Source of the DNA: Brachypodius melanocephalos
Taxonomy: Eukaryota > Chordata > Aves > Passeriformes > Pycnonotidae
Direction of reading: 5' to 3'
Length of the DNA stretch: 64,000 nt
Assembly: GCA_013398615.1 (NCBI GenBank)
Contig: VZSR01001479.1
Coordinates: 14,219,064 to 14,283,063 of the forward strand
Shown: positions 12,995-25,783 of the stretch, piece by piece
Layout: every line of letters starts with the position of its first letter
How positions within the stretch are numbered: position 1 is the first letter of the stretch
Made by a program: the position numbers and the translations under genes
The notes under the pieces: generated by a model
Seen by the model: only the letters and a program-made list of their open reading frames with translations
Told to the model about the DNA's origin: nothing
Database searches by the model: none

Positions 12995-15971
12995 TATGGT
13001 CAACTGTAGCTACAGCTGCAAAGAAATTTGGCCATCCACTGAGGTGAGATTCCTCTTACAATATGGTCTGTGATGGAAGAAGTGGTGGGAGTGATTCTAA
13101 TCCATTTTTACTAGTTGAGAGTTAGGAATACTCTTGGATAAAGTGATGTGTTTAGGGATCTCATGCTCCCAAGGAGAAAGCCCTGGATGTTTCCTGACAG
13201 GTGTGCATGTTAAAATCCTGCCACCACAACAACGAATGGGAACAGGACTCTGTAGTTAAACCATTTGAATGGGAAGCTGTAGGGTCCATCCCCTTACTCA
13301 ACAACCCTCAATTTCTTTTGGGGTTTTCCATTAGTGTAGAAGAGCAAGATGGTTGGACTGGGCATCTGAGTGGATGAAAAGCAGAGCCAGGGAAGTTGGG
13401 GCCAGATGAGATAGATGCCTGGTTTCTTGTGACCTGAGGCTGCTGCAGAACAGTATCTCTTGGATGCCTAAGGAGAGGGGTGGGGGAAAGCCTGCAATCT
13501 GTCTTCCTCCCTTTTAACACATGATAATCACTAATAGACCAAGAATATCTTTTTCAGGTAAAGTATACTTCACTTTTAAGGAACGAAATTTATTTTCCTC
13601 TGGAGTCCTGATGATCCTGGATGTGTTGTACAGGGAAAGTAAAAAGTGCAGGACATGGTCTGTGCTTTACTAAACTCATGGAACACATGAATGCACTTCC
13701 CAAAACGAGGAAAGCCCTTTTCCTTCAGTGGTAGAAGCACAAATAGCCTGTACCTGAGAGATCCACGAATGGGTAATAATTTGTCTTCTAATGACCAGTA
13801 GGTGCTCAGCTTCCTCTGAAGCCAATCTGAAACACCTCCTGGAAGTGGTGTTCTACTGATTTCTGTGAAATATTTAGAAAGAGATAGTTTGCCAAGAGGC
13901 CTAGGATTATAAATGTCATCTGAAGTAGTTCCTAGAACTTTTTAATGGGACTAAACATCCTGCAGGGACACTCACGTCCCTCACCAGGATTCCATCCAAA
14001 CCCTTCATAGAGCAGTGTTGTAACTGCAATATCTAAAAAGGTTGATTTAACAGCTTTTATAGCTATAGACTCAATTGGACATTTAAATGGGTCTTATTTA
14101 AATGCTTTAATATGTTTTTATTGTTGGCTTAGCATCACAAAGTTATGCCACTTTGCAAACTTATGTTTTTTGTGAACATTAAAAAAAAAAAAAGGCACAA
14201 CCCAAACTAGATCCTTTGCCAGCTGGACATGGATCTGTGTTGGTAAACAGTAGAAAGTAAACAGAAAATCACATAATGTTGCATTTGTGGGTTTGTCTCT
14301 GTTGGTATCTGCAGCCAACTACCTTTGAATCGGGAGATAAGAGTACGTGTGGTTCATGGGTGCTTACAGTAAATAATGTGATATTTGGGAATGTGATACT
14401 GCAGGCAGTGCATAATTTCAACATAATCATTACCAGTGTTTGCTCCAGAGTACTTTTAGGATGCAGTAGCCTGTTCTGGCTACCCCCTGGGCCTCCAGAA
14501 GGTAGAAGATATAGGTTCATGTTTTAAGTTCTAGATCACACAGAAGTGGAGGGGTTAAACCCAAGTTTCCTGTATCCCAACAGAGAAGTCCTTTAACCCT
14601 GGTTAATCTGAAGTCTGAATGTTTCCATTTTTCATGGAAAAGCAATCTGTTTAGACATTTAACCTCAAAGGAGAGAGTTTCAGGGATTTAGACACAGGAA
14701 TTTTTTTTTTTTTTAATTATTATTATCTGTGTGAAGAAGGGGACACACATCTAGAGAATGGTTTCTAGCTGCAGTTCTGGAATATGGGAAGAAATAACAG
14801 GCAAGGTGTGAATATCCAAATTCTTCCCTGCTCACAGCTGTGATTTAACTTTTCTAGAGCCTTTCAGAGTTGCCTACATTATGGGGTGATATAGCCTGTA
14901 GATGCTGGAGCCTTGATAATAGAGATGGGGAAGGATAAGTGCAACCTGACAGTATAGAGCTTTGATTTCCTAGGCTTGGTAAACTTTGTTTGAAACAATT
15001 ATGGGTCCAAAACAACTGTATTTTCCTGTTACTATTTACCTCATGCAGTTAGTTCCAGCTGAATTAATCGTTCAATAGACTGGTCTGTTCAAATCTGGTG
15101 AGTGCTGATCACCATTCTTTGCTCAAAATGAGACGACAAGGGGACAACAAACAGGCTCCTGTGCATTTCCACACAAAGGTGTCAAATCAGGAAATACAGA
15201 CTGCTCACAGGTGAAAGAAGCAGAGAGCTCCACAGTGAGATAGCTGACATGAAATCTCTCTTCCCATTCCTGAGACTTTTTGACTTACAATAACTTTTTT
15301 CCTACCTGTCCCTCCCTCCCTCAGAGCAACTCAAGCACTGTGGGGCTGCCCTTGACCCTTTGCCTTCCTGGCAAAAATTGCCATACTATTTCCCCCACAC
15401 ACCCCCAAGAAAACCTTTTATAAAGGTTGAGCTGATGTTTTAAAGCTACCAACTTAAGTGTTTGCTACAGAAACTTCAATAACACTACATGTTAGTGCTT
15501 CACTCTCAGTTTTTCATGAGTTATTACCAGCCCTTGGATAAGGATGCCCGCTTGGATCTTTAATTCAATTTGTGCATTTAAAAAATTAATTTAATAGATG
15601 GAGGCTACAAGAATGTATTCAGATTAAGTCTAAGCTGACCCCTCTGCAAAGAAAGCATGTGGGATCTTGGTTGGTGATGCCTGCAGGTCACACAGTGACC
15701 TAGCGAGTGTCTCAGAACTTTTTATGCTCTCCAGCCTTGATCTGAAGATTGTTACTGCCAGCCCCTTCCTTGCAGCCTTGGGTATTTAGAATTTCCAGCA
15801 GTTGTTTTGCCTTTGTCTAGGAGATGGAGCCCTCTGGTTACAGTTACTCTCTTTGTATAAGTACCTGTAGATTGTAATCAAGTTAACTTTTGACCTTCTC
15901 TTTGATACATTAAATCCCCAAATCACCCTGACTGTGAGGCCTTGTGTCAGTTTTGTGTCATTCTTATAGAT

Positions 15972-16021
15972 GTTTTTTGGGGTTTGGGTTTGTTGTTTTT
16001 TGTTTGTTTGTTTGTTTTTTT
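15972..16021. repeat. T/G-rich (GTTT)n low-complexity repeat
   Basis: GTTTG and TGTTT units ending in four regular GTTT copies and a T run. Confidence 0.85.
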
Positions 16022-19000
16022 AATGGGAACATCAAATGGTCAACCTTTTACTAAAAGGAGCTCCCATGTACTAACTTGTATGTCTAACATGGAAGTACCA
16101 CGACCTTTCCAGCATTAATGGGGAGGTGCTGGTTTATTGAGGTAGTTAAACATTAATATTCCCGTTTCACAAACTGAGAAGCTGGACCTGAGCAGTCAGA
16201 TATCTTATTCAGGGTCATGCTGGGATGCACTGATACCTGCTGCCCACTCTGCTGGGTGTCCATGGCAGTGCTACTGCTCACATCTGAACCTGGACACTTC
16301 TTCCTCAATGGCTTTGAGACTGTAGCTCTTCCCATTATATGACTGCATGTGCATTCCTTCGTTTAAAAAAACACTAAAAAATTGTCAGAATGTTGTTAAA
16401 GCTAAGAAATCTGGCATGTCAAAGAAGAAAAGTCACTGTTAAGACAGGTTATAAATTTTAACATTTTCATACATTGGGTGAGTATCTCATTATGTCACAG
16501 CATGTGCTTCAATTTTATCTTTCTGCAAATACTCCTTGCCTCACCAAGTATGCAGACAGCAGCAAAGGTAGAAGTTTCCAAAACCAGAGATGTGATCAAA
16601 TACATTAACACAAATTCAGCTTGCAATTGAAAATTGAGCATTACTTTCTCCCTTCAAAGTTACCCTAAGAAGTGCCTTTGCTTTTGACATATTCTCTGTA
16701 ATTAACATCTAGATTGGACTTCTGTCATCAAACTGAGGAAAAACAGATGATCTGATATATACAAGTGGAAGGGGGGGGGGTTGGCTTTTAACAAACACAT
16801 CTAAATAACTCTCATTAGACACAGGTATAACTGATGCACCAACACGTACATTATTATTGAGACACCAAAAACTTGAAGCAATGTCTAACTCAGAAGCAGC
16901 TTTAGAGAAGCTTGAAAATCTAGTTGGCAGTGTCTAGAAGGAATACGAATTTTCTCACCAGGTTATGACCTTGCAAATTCCTTTATAGGGCTTGTTCTTT
17001 GTTAATATCACTGAGGCTGAGACTAGTGCCTTTCAATGCATCTAAATGCTTTTCCTTTGTTTGCCCCTGGGATGTGTGTTCTTAGCCACTTAGCTATTGA
17101 AGCCTTGGGTGCCTTTTTGTCTCTAACCTGTCCTGGAACATTACTGTCTCCATGGCAGAAGAGGATAGGTATGGCTGATAATATTATCTATTTAGCACTT
17201 TCTTCAAATAATGTCTCCTGAGTAGGAGGAACAGGCAGGCTAGAGCCTGCTCTTGGGTAGCTTTGTAAAATTCTGTGACTATTTCAGGCCCTTGTAATCA
17301 CTAAAGGGCAGGAGGGAAGACTGCTGTTTTCTAAGTTCAAAGGGCTCCAGAATGGGTAATCCAGTTTATCAGAAATTTGGATTATTCTCTGATCAAGCAG
17401 GTTGTGCCTTGGCAGAAGTAAACACAGTTTATAAAGGCTGGTTTGTCTAATCAAGAAGCATGAGGATAGCCAGAACAGACCCAATTTAGCAAAACAATAG
17501 TAGTAACGCTAATCTTTTTTAGGGTCTTATCATTGCCTTTAGAGGGAGGTAAACTGAAAGACAGCAGAGAATTTTACTTGGTATGCATTTATACCTTTTG
17601 GGTCCCAGTAAAACGCAATTTATCAGTCTGTGCTGTAATACTCAAAATCAGTCTAATAAATCAGATATCTGGTTCAAGCTACCAGAACAATTCCAGTTAA
17701 TGGGACAGGGAACCCCAAATGCATCCTTTCCTTCATTACCAATTCACAAAATGCAGGAAGGATAATCTCGTCACTTCACGGGAAATAGTTCAATATGCTC
17801 TCATAGTTGTCTCCTATCTTGTCACTACTAGGACTAGAGTCACTAGGATTTGAGTAAAGTTTGGCTTATTATTAACCAAAGCTTACATAAGATGCTATTG
17901 CATCTGATTCTATTTTTGCAGCTATTTGGGTTCTGTTGATTTTTCATGAGTAAAATGCTGCCTGTGTGAGAGTGCTGGCACAAAGAAATTGTAATTAGCA
18001 CCAGCCTGGCACAAACTGAGATTCACAAGGAGGGTGTGTGGCCAGCCTGTGCTCCCTGCAACCCGAAGGGTGACGCCTCTCCTTTTCCGAGGGGATGTGG
18101 AGGAGGGCTGTAGGGCTTGGATGCAGCAGCCTGGAACTGGAAGATGCTGTAAGTGCTGGTAGGGTGCTGCTGCCACAGCTGGGAACAAGACCCTTCAAGC
18201 TGGGTGCCATCCCAAACTCAGGAGCACCAGATTCTGTGCAGGATTTATGCAATGTCCCAAGGCAGCACTCCTCTCACAGACCAGCAGCAGAGCACCTCAA
18301 AAAACTGCGTGTGCATTGGAAGAGAGGCAGGGTGTGCAGTTTTCTGCAGTCCTGTCACACGAGGCTGGCTGCATGGCAAAGCAGGCATGTCCTGGCTGGG
18401 TCCTGTACCAGCTCTGGCCCTTTCCAAGAGGCTTGGGGAATTCTCCGGAGCAGAGCCAGCCTGCGTGGGCCTGGCAGCGCTGCCTCTCATTGCGTGCAGG
18501 ATCGTGCCCTTGTGCAACGTGGGGTTGGTGTGGGATCGATGAAATACTACTCTGTGCAGCCAGGTGCCATTTTGTCCTCTTACAGTTTCTCAGTACCGAC
18601 ACCAGTCTGACAACTCCCCCCTCACCCTCTCCTTTTGGTTATTTTTTTATTATTTTTTAGGAGAGGACAGGCAGGACTGAAGGAGTGAAGGTACCAGAAT
18701 GGGCACAAATAGGATTTTTTTCTTAGAACAGGGATTCATAGTCCTTCTGTGAGTGATGGAATACGGAGGATACCTCCTGCATTTTTTCCCTGCCCACCCC
18801 TAACCTGTGTGATGGCACTGAACTCCGTGTGCTCTGAGCTGGCACGCTGCCCCACAGCCCTGCTCCGCTGCCCCCGGCATCCCCACTGCCCCAAACACCA
18901 CGCTGCAGCTGCAGGTCACTCAGTCCTGGCACATGAGGTTGAGGAGATGTGAAATAAGCTGTGACAGTGCCTTGTGAGACGGGAGGGGCACAGTGCCCCA

Positions 19001-20151
19001 GGCATACACGGCCACCACTGTGCCTATTGTTTAAGAGGATGGCCAGGGTCTCCGGGCTGCTGTCAAATGCACAGCACGCTCAAATGTGCCGTGCTCGTGT
19101 GCAGCCCGTCAGGGGAAAGAGCTTTTTGAGCGTTTGGGTTTTGCCTGAATCAGAAATATATACGTAAACAAACATGCAGAACTACCTCAAACCTTTCGGT
19201 GTCTGCTGTGTTTTATCCCATACCAAGGGAAGGAGGGGGAAGCAAAGAGATCCAGACTGGGACCTGTGGCTCCCGTGTGGAAATGCACGTCGGTTTATGG
19301 TGAGGGCTCCCGCTATCTCTGATCCCCTTACCCGGGGGCAGCCGGGTGCCTGGCTGATGCTGACACTGAGTACAGCCCTGGGGAGCGTCCTGAGCCAGCC
19401 ACAGCAGTTGGGGCTCCTCACCTGTCACCCCCAGGGCGGCTCACGCTGGGTGTCTCCAGCTGTCCTGGAAGCCAGGCCGGGGTGAGATAGTGCCCTTAGA
19501 AACCTGGAGTTTTGCTGACTGAGGGCCCAATCTTGCTTTCAAATCTCCTACCTGTCCTCAGGGTTGAAAACCTTCTGGGGAGGGAGAGCACCCAGAGTTC
19601 CTGTGAAGTCTGAAGTACGTGTGGCTGGTTTTGAGAGGAAGATTGCCAGAGCATGCAGCAGCTGTCTCTGGCATGAAACTACAGCAAAAAATGCAACTTA
19701 TCTGTGCCAGTGACACAAAAGTATGTGGTAGCTCTCCCAGGTTTCGTCCAAGCTGTCTCTGAGAGGGAGAGGGGGGTGGATTTTGTGGGTCCTTAGGAAT
19801 ATGGGGTGTATCTTCAGTTGTTCCAGAGAGACCCAGAGCTTGGAGCTGTGGCTATGGAGCATCATTCCTTCCCCATGGCATTTGCTAGATCAGGACATGA
19901 GCCTCTCTAGAGAAAGGCTGGCATCTTGAGGAGGGGAAAATGGGTCTGTTGCGTGAGAGTTGATGTCTTTGACTTATCTTAGTCACAGACATAAACAGCT
20001 GAAGGAAATAAGCCAGTTGATGTATGTGCTGTTGCTAAAGAGCGTTCAAAATGAGAAATCTGTCTGCTTTTCCCAGGAAAGGGGAGGAGGGAGGAATCTG
20101 CTTTTCATCTTTCTTCTCTATCCTGCCATAATTTAAAAAAATACCAGCAAA

Positions 20152-20222
20152 CCAAACAAGCAACCCCCCCTCCCCCCTAAACAAACTAACAAAAAAACCC
20201 CCAAACAAACCAGCCCCCAAAT
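20152..20222. repeat. A/C-rich low-complexity tract
   Basis: A mix of AAAC/CAAA units and C runs (aaccccccctccccccc type), with almost no G on this strand over about 70 bases. No element is recognised. Confidence 0.75.
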
Positions 20223-20354
20223 AAAAATAACTCCCAGGACTTTAATTGTCTTTTAGTACTGCTTTGCCAAGATGGATAGAAATCAGTCAAGGCCCATAAC
20301 TATTTGAGATGGGGTACTGAGACTTTAGGTGCTTTTTAGGGTCTTGAGACGATA

Positions 20355-20440
20355 ATTCAGGTTGCAAGGGGCTTCACTGGATCATCCAGTCCAACCAACT
20401 AATGGAAGCAGGGTCAGATATTCCAGCTTATTAAATGAGG
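20355..20440 (-). mobile_element. CR1 LINE 3' fragment, degraded
   Basis: The segment reads attcaggttgcaagggg, then atcatccagtccaacc, then gcagggtcag. This is the reverse complement of a CR1 3' end (normally ...ggttggaagggacc...gtccaacc...). It is short and diverged, so it is an old copy. The downstream limit is uncertain because similarity fades after gcagggtcag. Confidence 0.6.
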
Positions 20441-23400
20441 TTATATAAAAAAAAATCTGAGCAAAAAAATCCTTTTTACTTCAAGCCCTGCAGTAACAAC
20501 TGAAGACTAGAGAGTAACTGTATGTGTGTGTGTGTTTTCCACAAGCCATGGTTGCCGCACAGCAACAATTCCTTGGGCTTTTGTTACCAGTTGTACTCTT
20601 ATGCCCTGACCTCCCTCTTTGGAGCAGAGAGGGATGGGTTGATCTGAAGATGCAAATGGTCTGGCCCAGCTCTCAGTCTTACCTAGAGAGCAGAGCCATG
20701 GCAGGACCATACTTCCTGAAATCCTGGTTGCAATGGGCAAAATCCTAGTGAGGATCTCCTGGCAGAGCAGCACCATCCATAGGGAAAGTGAGTCGCTGCA
20801 GAAAGCAAACCCTGGCCCTTCCATACCTCTCAAATCTTAGGAATGATGACAGGGATTTTTCTGGAACAAATGCAACTAGGACTATGGAGAAAAAAGTTGG
20901 AAAATCAGATTTGTTTTTTCAACAGCATGGAAATCGAGGTGGCTTTCTATTAACATCTGTCTTGCTTTTGCCTTCAAAGAAAGCAAGCCTTTTAACATTT
21001 TCCTATGGCGCGGTGAATCCAAACACAACAGCAACAAGCTGGTTCATGGGAACCGGAAACTGAGACGGGCTAGAAAACAACATCCTCAGGGGAAAAGAAA
21101 AAAAAAAGAATGCTGCTTTCAGGGCTGCTTCTTTTTTATTTTTATTGCTGTCGGAAACAAGTGACCTACTGCTGCCAAGAAGGCTTGGGTCTAAAATAAA
21201 AGGACCTTCAGAAGGCAACCAAAATACACAGACCGAATGATGTACTCAGCATGAGCGTAATTGCTACTGTGCTGTCCTTTCCCCCTACCAATGCCTATCA
21301 TTTTGATTTCTAAGGGAAAACAACTCTAACTGGAAAGTTTCTGTGCCTCGGTTATTGTTCCCAAAGGAGAAAAAAAAAAATTGAGTAAAAGTGAAAATAG
21401 ACAAGGACATGAAGTTTAGGGGTGGACAGAGAGACTGGAGGAAGATTTGGTGTAGAATGGTTCTCACCAATATGAATGGAAAGATATAGAAAATAAACAG
21501 TGCTATATTTGCGTGCCATAAAGTTGCCAGACAACAAGATTTAGACCACAATTAGGCCTTGCTTTAACCTAGAATAAGGTGCAGGAATTGGATTGCCAGT
21601 TTTCAGTAAGACATAGGTCTAAGAGTTGGAAATTACAGCATCATTGTTGTCTGTTGTTCCTGCCAATGTGTGACTCCCCTACGAGACACCAACCCAGTAA
21701 TGTGCCCATGTGTGCTAATGTAATTAAATACAAAAACAAGTAAATGTGGATGTTTGCTTCAGTCAGTTTTACAGACATAAGAATAGCAAAAAGCAGAATT
21801 ACAGATTCTCCTCTCCCCTGTGTTTGTCTGCTCTTTCTGTGAACCCAGAAAGCCTCAGATGCTGACAGTGTGATCGATATGCTCTGACAGCTGTATTCCA
21901 ATGACCTCTACATTCTTAAATGAAATAGATTTGCAACTGAACTAATACATGCAAAAAGTTTTTCCCTCATCAGTCATAGCAAACCTTTTTGTTTTTCCTA
22001 GGAGGAAGAGCCTTCTCCATAAACTGGTGGATGAAAAATTTGGCGAAGCATTTAGATGCTTGAAATAATTAAGGTGCTGTTATTTCAAAAACTTAGGAAG
22101 GGAGATGCTTTAGACTTTTCATTTGGAGAACACCAAGAAGTGTGTCTTTAGGTCCTTTTCAGTTTGCTAATTGTGCTGCTCCCTGGGGCTCTGTGTGATT
22201 CCAGTAAATAACTCCCATCAGATCTGGTTGTTAGTACCTGCAGACTGATACGCAGTTGCTTTCCTGGCTACTTATTTCACAGCAGAATCGCTTTTTTGTG
22301 GAGTATACTTTTCCCTGCCAGCTTACTTTCTGGTGATTAATTTCATCCCATGGTTTCATTTGTATTTCTGTAAGTACCTTCATATTTTGGACTTTACATG
22401 AAGACTCTCAAAAATTCCCACGTCTGTCTCCCACTGCTGCTGGAGGCTGCTCAATGGGACTACACATGTCTAGCTCTTATGAAGAAGTCTCAATCAGTTC
22501 CTGCAACCACACTGCTGTTTTGAAGCTCTTGTCCAAAGTCCTTCATGTTTGTTTACATCCTTCTGAAGTTCAGATGGAAACACTGTGGGATTGTCACTGG
22601 CCTTGCAAAGAAATACTTTTTGCCCTTTCTGAATGCAGAGTTCTAAGGACTAAACTTGTTGATTGTGTTGTTCTCGTGTTCTGGTGTCTCATCCCACTGC
22701 ATGGGATAAATTGGCTCTTGCTGGAATTTAATTTAAATGACACATCTTTGCAGCAGGGATAAAACAGGACCAGCTCTGAATTTCACAGTTCCGTGTTACT
22801 GTGTTTTAACTAACATTTATCAAATTATTTTCTTTCGAAACACTGTGTATAGCTGATGTTTTCCCAGGTTTGATTTCATTTAACATTGTCCTTATTCCTA
22901 ATCCTTTTCTGGCTCTCTTCTGTTCAACATATAATCAGTGAGTGATGAATAAGATGCCATTCAAACCTGCTTTCAATATAATTCAAAAAGATACTGATGA
23001 AAATTTGGTCTTCCACAACTTCACCCCTTTTCTGGAAACACATTATGATATTGCCATTGATCCCAAAGAGAGCATTCAACCAAAAACCCTGAAAAGCTGA
23101 AGCATCATTTCTTATTCATATACTGTATGGCTTAACCAAAGCCATAGCTAGCTTTGCTCTAGACAGATCCTTACAGCATTGCTCAGCCTAAGTGTCAATT
23201 AAAGATCTTGATCTTCATTGATTTACACAGGCTCAGAGTTCTATAAGGACATTTCAGAGTCGTGTTGTTTTGTTTTTCTTCTGCTCAAATACAAAGTCTT
23301 TTTGTTAGGATGGAATAATTATGCAACTATTGACAAACTGCTCTGTGATCCTCATTCTCAGCAATCTATTTGAATACCTCCTAATCTCAGGTATGTGACA

Positions 23401-24928
23401 CCAGTGTTTAAAGAGAGGTGATCATTGCATTATTAAAGCAGTGTGAAAGTCAATTTAGCTGTTAAATAGAATAGAGAAAATGGCTAAAAGTGAACTTGTT
23501 ACACTTGACTTGCTGAGATAGAGTACCTCCTGAAGATTTTTTCACCTACTCTCAGTTCACCCATTCAGCCACTTCTGTATAGAACCACATTCAGATTTTT
23601 GGATTTTATAAGAATCTGTTTTATAAAGAGAGTGCCCAAGGTGGAAAATGCTTTAGGACCAGGAACGAATGCAGTACAAAGCAATGAGGGTAGGAAGTAA
23701 ACTTGCAGGTGATGGTGCTGCATTACTGCTTGTCAGTGGGCAGAGTGTACTGAGGTACCAGCAAGGGTGCAGCAAGCTTTCTCAAGCCTTTTTATAGTCT
23801 TAGAGGCAGCCCATCTATAGCACCCATTAGCAGAAGATCCCATTAGGAAGCTCCCAAAATGTTTATTCTACTACATAGCAATGCAGATTTTCTGTAGTAA
23901 GATCACTTTTTCCCTCTCCTACTTTGAATTCCAAAAGCTTATCAACAACATTCTGCCTTTTCAATCTCAGGATTTATGTACAAGAAAACACCTTTTCTAT
24001 TCCAGTGTGCCTGGTGGGACAGTGCTGTGCCCTTTTTTGGCAGGGCTGCTGCTCTTGCACCCTTCCTCTGGCTTGAAGTGTGCTTGAACAGAAGGCAAAG
24101 GGCATCTGTCCCCTGATCCTCTGCCCCTTTTGAGACAGGCACGGGGCAGAGCATGGAGCCCATGTGCCAGCAATTCCAGATGCTGGAAAAGCAGCTAGCT
24201 AGTACAGGATCAGCTTGTAGCTGATGGATGGTAATTCAGATTGAGATCAGGAATGGTATCGTTTTCCCCTCGGAGACAAGGGAATTTGTTGTGGTGCCTG
24301 TGGCTACTCCCATGCCCTAAACGCTGATCCCATTGCTAGAGAGCCGCTGCAGTTTATTTCTCCAGTGGTTTTATGAGCTAACCACACCCGCTGCTGGTTT
24401 CTACAGTACCAATTTACAAGACTGACTGGTTTGGATGAGGAAACCCACATTTCCTGAGGTATCCCAGGGAGCTCAAAAGCCAAGATCTTAAGAAAACTAA
24501 CACAAGTGGTGATTTTTTTTTCTTTTTTTTCCCCAGCATTCAGCTTTAGAGAAGGCTGTTTGTTTCTCTTTCTGTGGAGGAGGCAGCTGCAGACACATGC
24601 TCTCAAGCATCAGGAACTTCTGGTATTACTCTTGTTGCAATAGTTGGAATTGCTACCCAATTGTTGGGTTTTAGTCTTGATCCCACAGTATCTTTCTGCC
24701 CTAGGAGAAATCAAACTGCAGTCCTTGAGTGCCTTCACTCAGGTGGGTGAGAAGCTGGGTGGAATAAGCAGATGCATCCATCTTTACCCACAAAGGAGAA
24801 GAGGTCTGTCTCACTCCTCTGCACCAGCTGCAGGCTGCTTGGATTCTTTGAGATGAGTCAGCCTTAATTCTAGCAAAATTCACGTACTTTACTTGTTTTT
24901 TTCCTCAGTTTGCTTCCTCCTGGGTGAA
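20441..24928. other. Intergenic DNA, nothing recognised
   Basis: AT-rich sequence with a short (TG)n run. I see no exon, RNA gene or mobile element in it. Confidence 0.55.
20520..20535. repeat. Short (TG)n microsatellite
   Basis: Seven TG units after gtaactgta. It is short and likely near-monomorphic. Confidence 0.8.
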
Positions 24929-25305
24929 TCATAGAATGTTTTGGGTTGGAAGGGACCTAAAGATCATTTAATTCCAAGGGCCACCTTCCACTAGGCTAGG
25001 TTGCTTAAAGCCCCATCTAACCTGGCCTTGAACACTCCCAGGGATGGAGCATCCACAGCTTCTCTGGGCAAGCTGCTCTAGTGCCTCACCACCCTCATGG
25101 TAAAGAATTCTCTCCTAATATCTACCCTAAATTTATTCTCTTTTGGTTTGAAGCCATTCCCCTTGTCCTACTGCTATGTTTCCTTGCAAAAGGTTCCTCT
25201 CCAGCTCCCTTTAGGTACTGGAAGGTGCCATAAGGTTTCCCCAAAACCTTCTCTTCCCCAGGCTGGGCAGCCCCAAACTCTCTCATGCTGTCTTCACAGG
25301 AAAGC
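24929..25305 (-). mobile_element. CR1 LINE 3' end, 5'-truncated
   Basis: The + strand starts tcatagaatgttttgggttgg and continues through gggacctaaagatc, agccccatctaacctggc, cttctctgggcaagctg, cctcaccaccctcatgg and cccaggctgggcagcccc. These are the reverse complement of the avian CR1 3' UTR and the tail of its reverse-transcriptase region. It is about 377 bp long and truncated at its 5' end (to the right here), as CR1 copies usually are. It is well preserved compared with the 20355 and 32822 copies. Confidence 0.92.
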
Positions 25306-25767
25306 TGAAGTGGCTGATAAGAGTAGCTCAATACAAGAGAGGAATGGGTGTGGGAAGCTGGATGGAGACAAAGCTTTCCACCTGTGGTGAACAGTTAGAT
25401 CAGCACATTTGGTGCCCTGGAGCTGCAGTATTTTTCCTGCAGCAAGGCCCTACTGCTTTGGACAACCCTTGTACCTGGGGATGGAGGCCAGGAGGAAAAG
25501 GCTGGTCCACACCAGCTTCAGCCCCTTTGGACCTTCAGTCACCTGCTGAAGCTCTCCTGTGCCAGCCCTGCAGTTCTCCTCAAGTGCTAGAAAGTGTCTC
25601 AAAAGTTATGCTTGGGGAAATATGGAGGGCTAAACTCTTTTTTTTTTTAAAGCATTAGACATTCGAGTGAATATTGTTTACTCAAAGTTCCTAGATTCAG
25701 TTCCTTTTCCAAAATGTCCTGACTGTCCTGAGAGAATCAGTTTACCACATTATTTTTAATAAAAGGG

Positions 25768-25783
25768 AAAAAAAAAAAAAAAA
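25768..25783. repeat. Poly-A tract (16 A)
   Basis: A pure A run directly after TTTTTAATAAAAGGG, so an AATAAA-like signal precedes it. This may be a retroposed tail, but no identifiable parent sequence lies upstream. Confidence 0.85.

Larger units (their letters stand above)
13000..20354. other. Intergenic DNA with a GC-rich block at about 18040-19490
   Basis: Mostly AT-rich with no identified exon. A G run of nine lies near 16771. Between about 18040 and 19490 base composition rises in GC and scattered CpGs appear, producing overlapping frames on both strands (up to 171 codons at 18095-18610). None matches a known family, and frames on opposite strands are equally long, as expected from composition alone. 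Confidence 0.55.

Noticed and set aside
18095..18660. 171-codon and 137-codon + strand frames with about 100-codon minus-strand frames opposite
   Set aside because: Similar frame lengths on both strands in a GC-rich block point to composition, not coding; no family match.
25097..25390. 97-codon + strand frame
   Set aside because: It lies largely within the reverse complement of a CR1 3' end and is therefore an antisense repeat translation.
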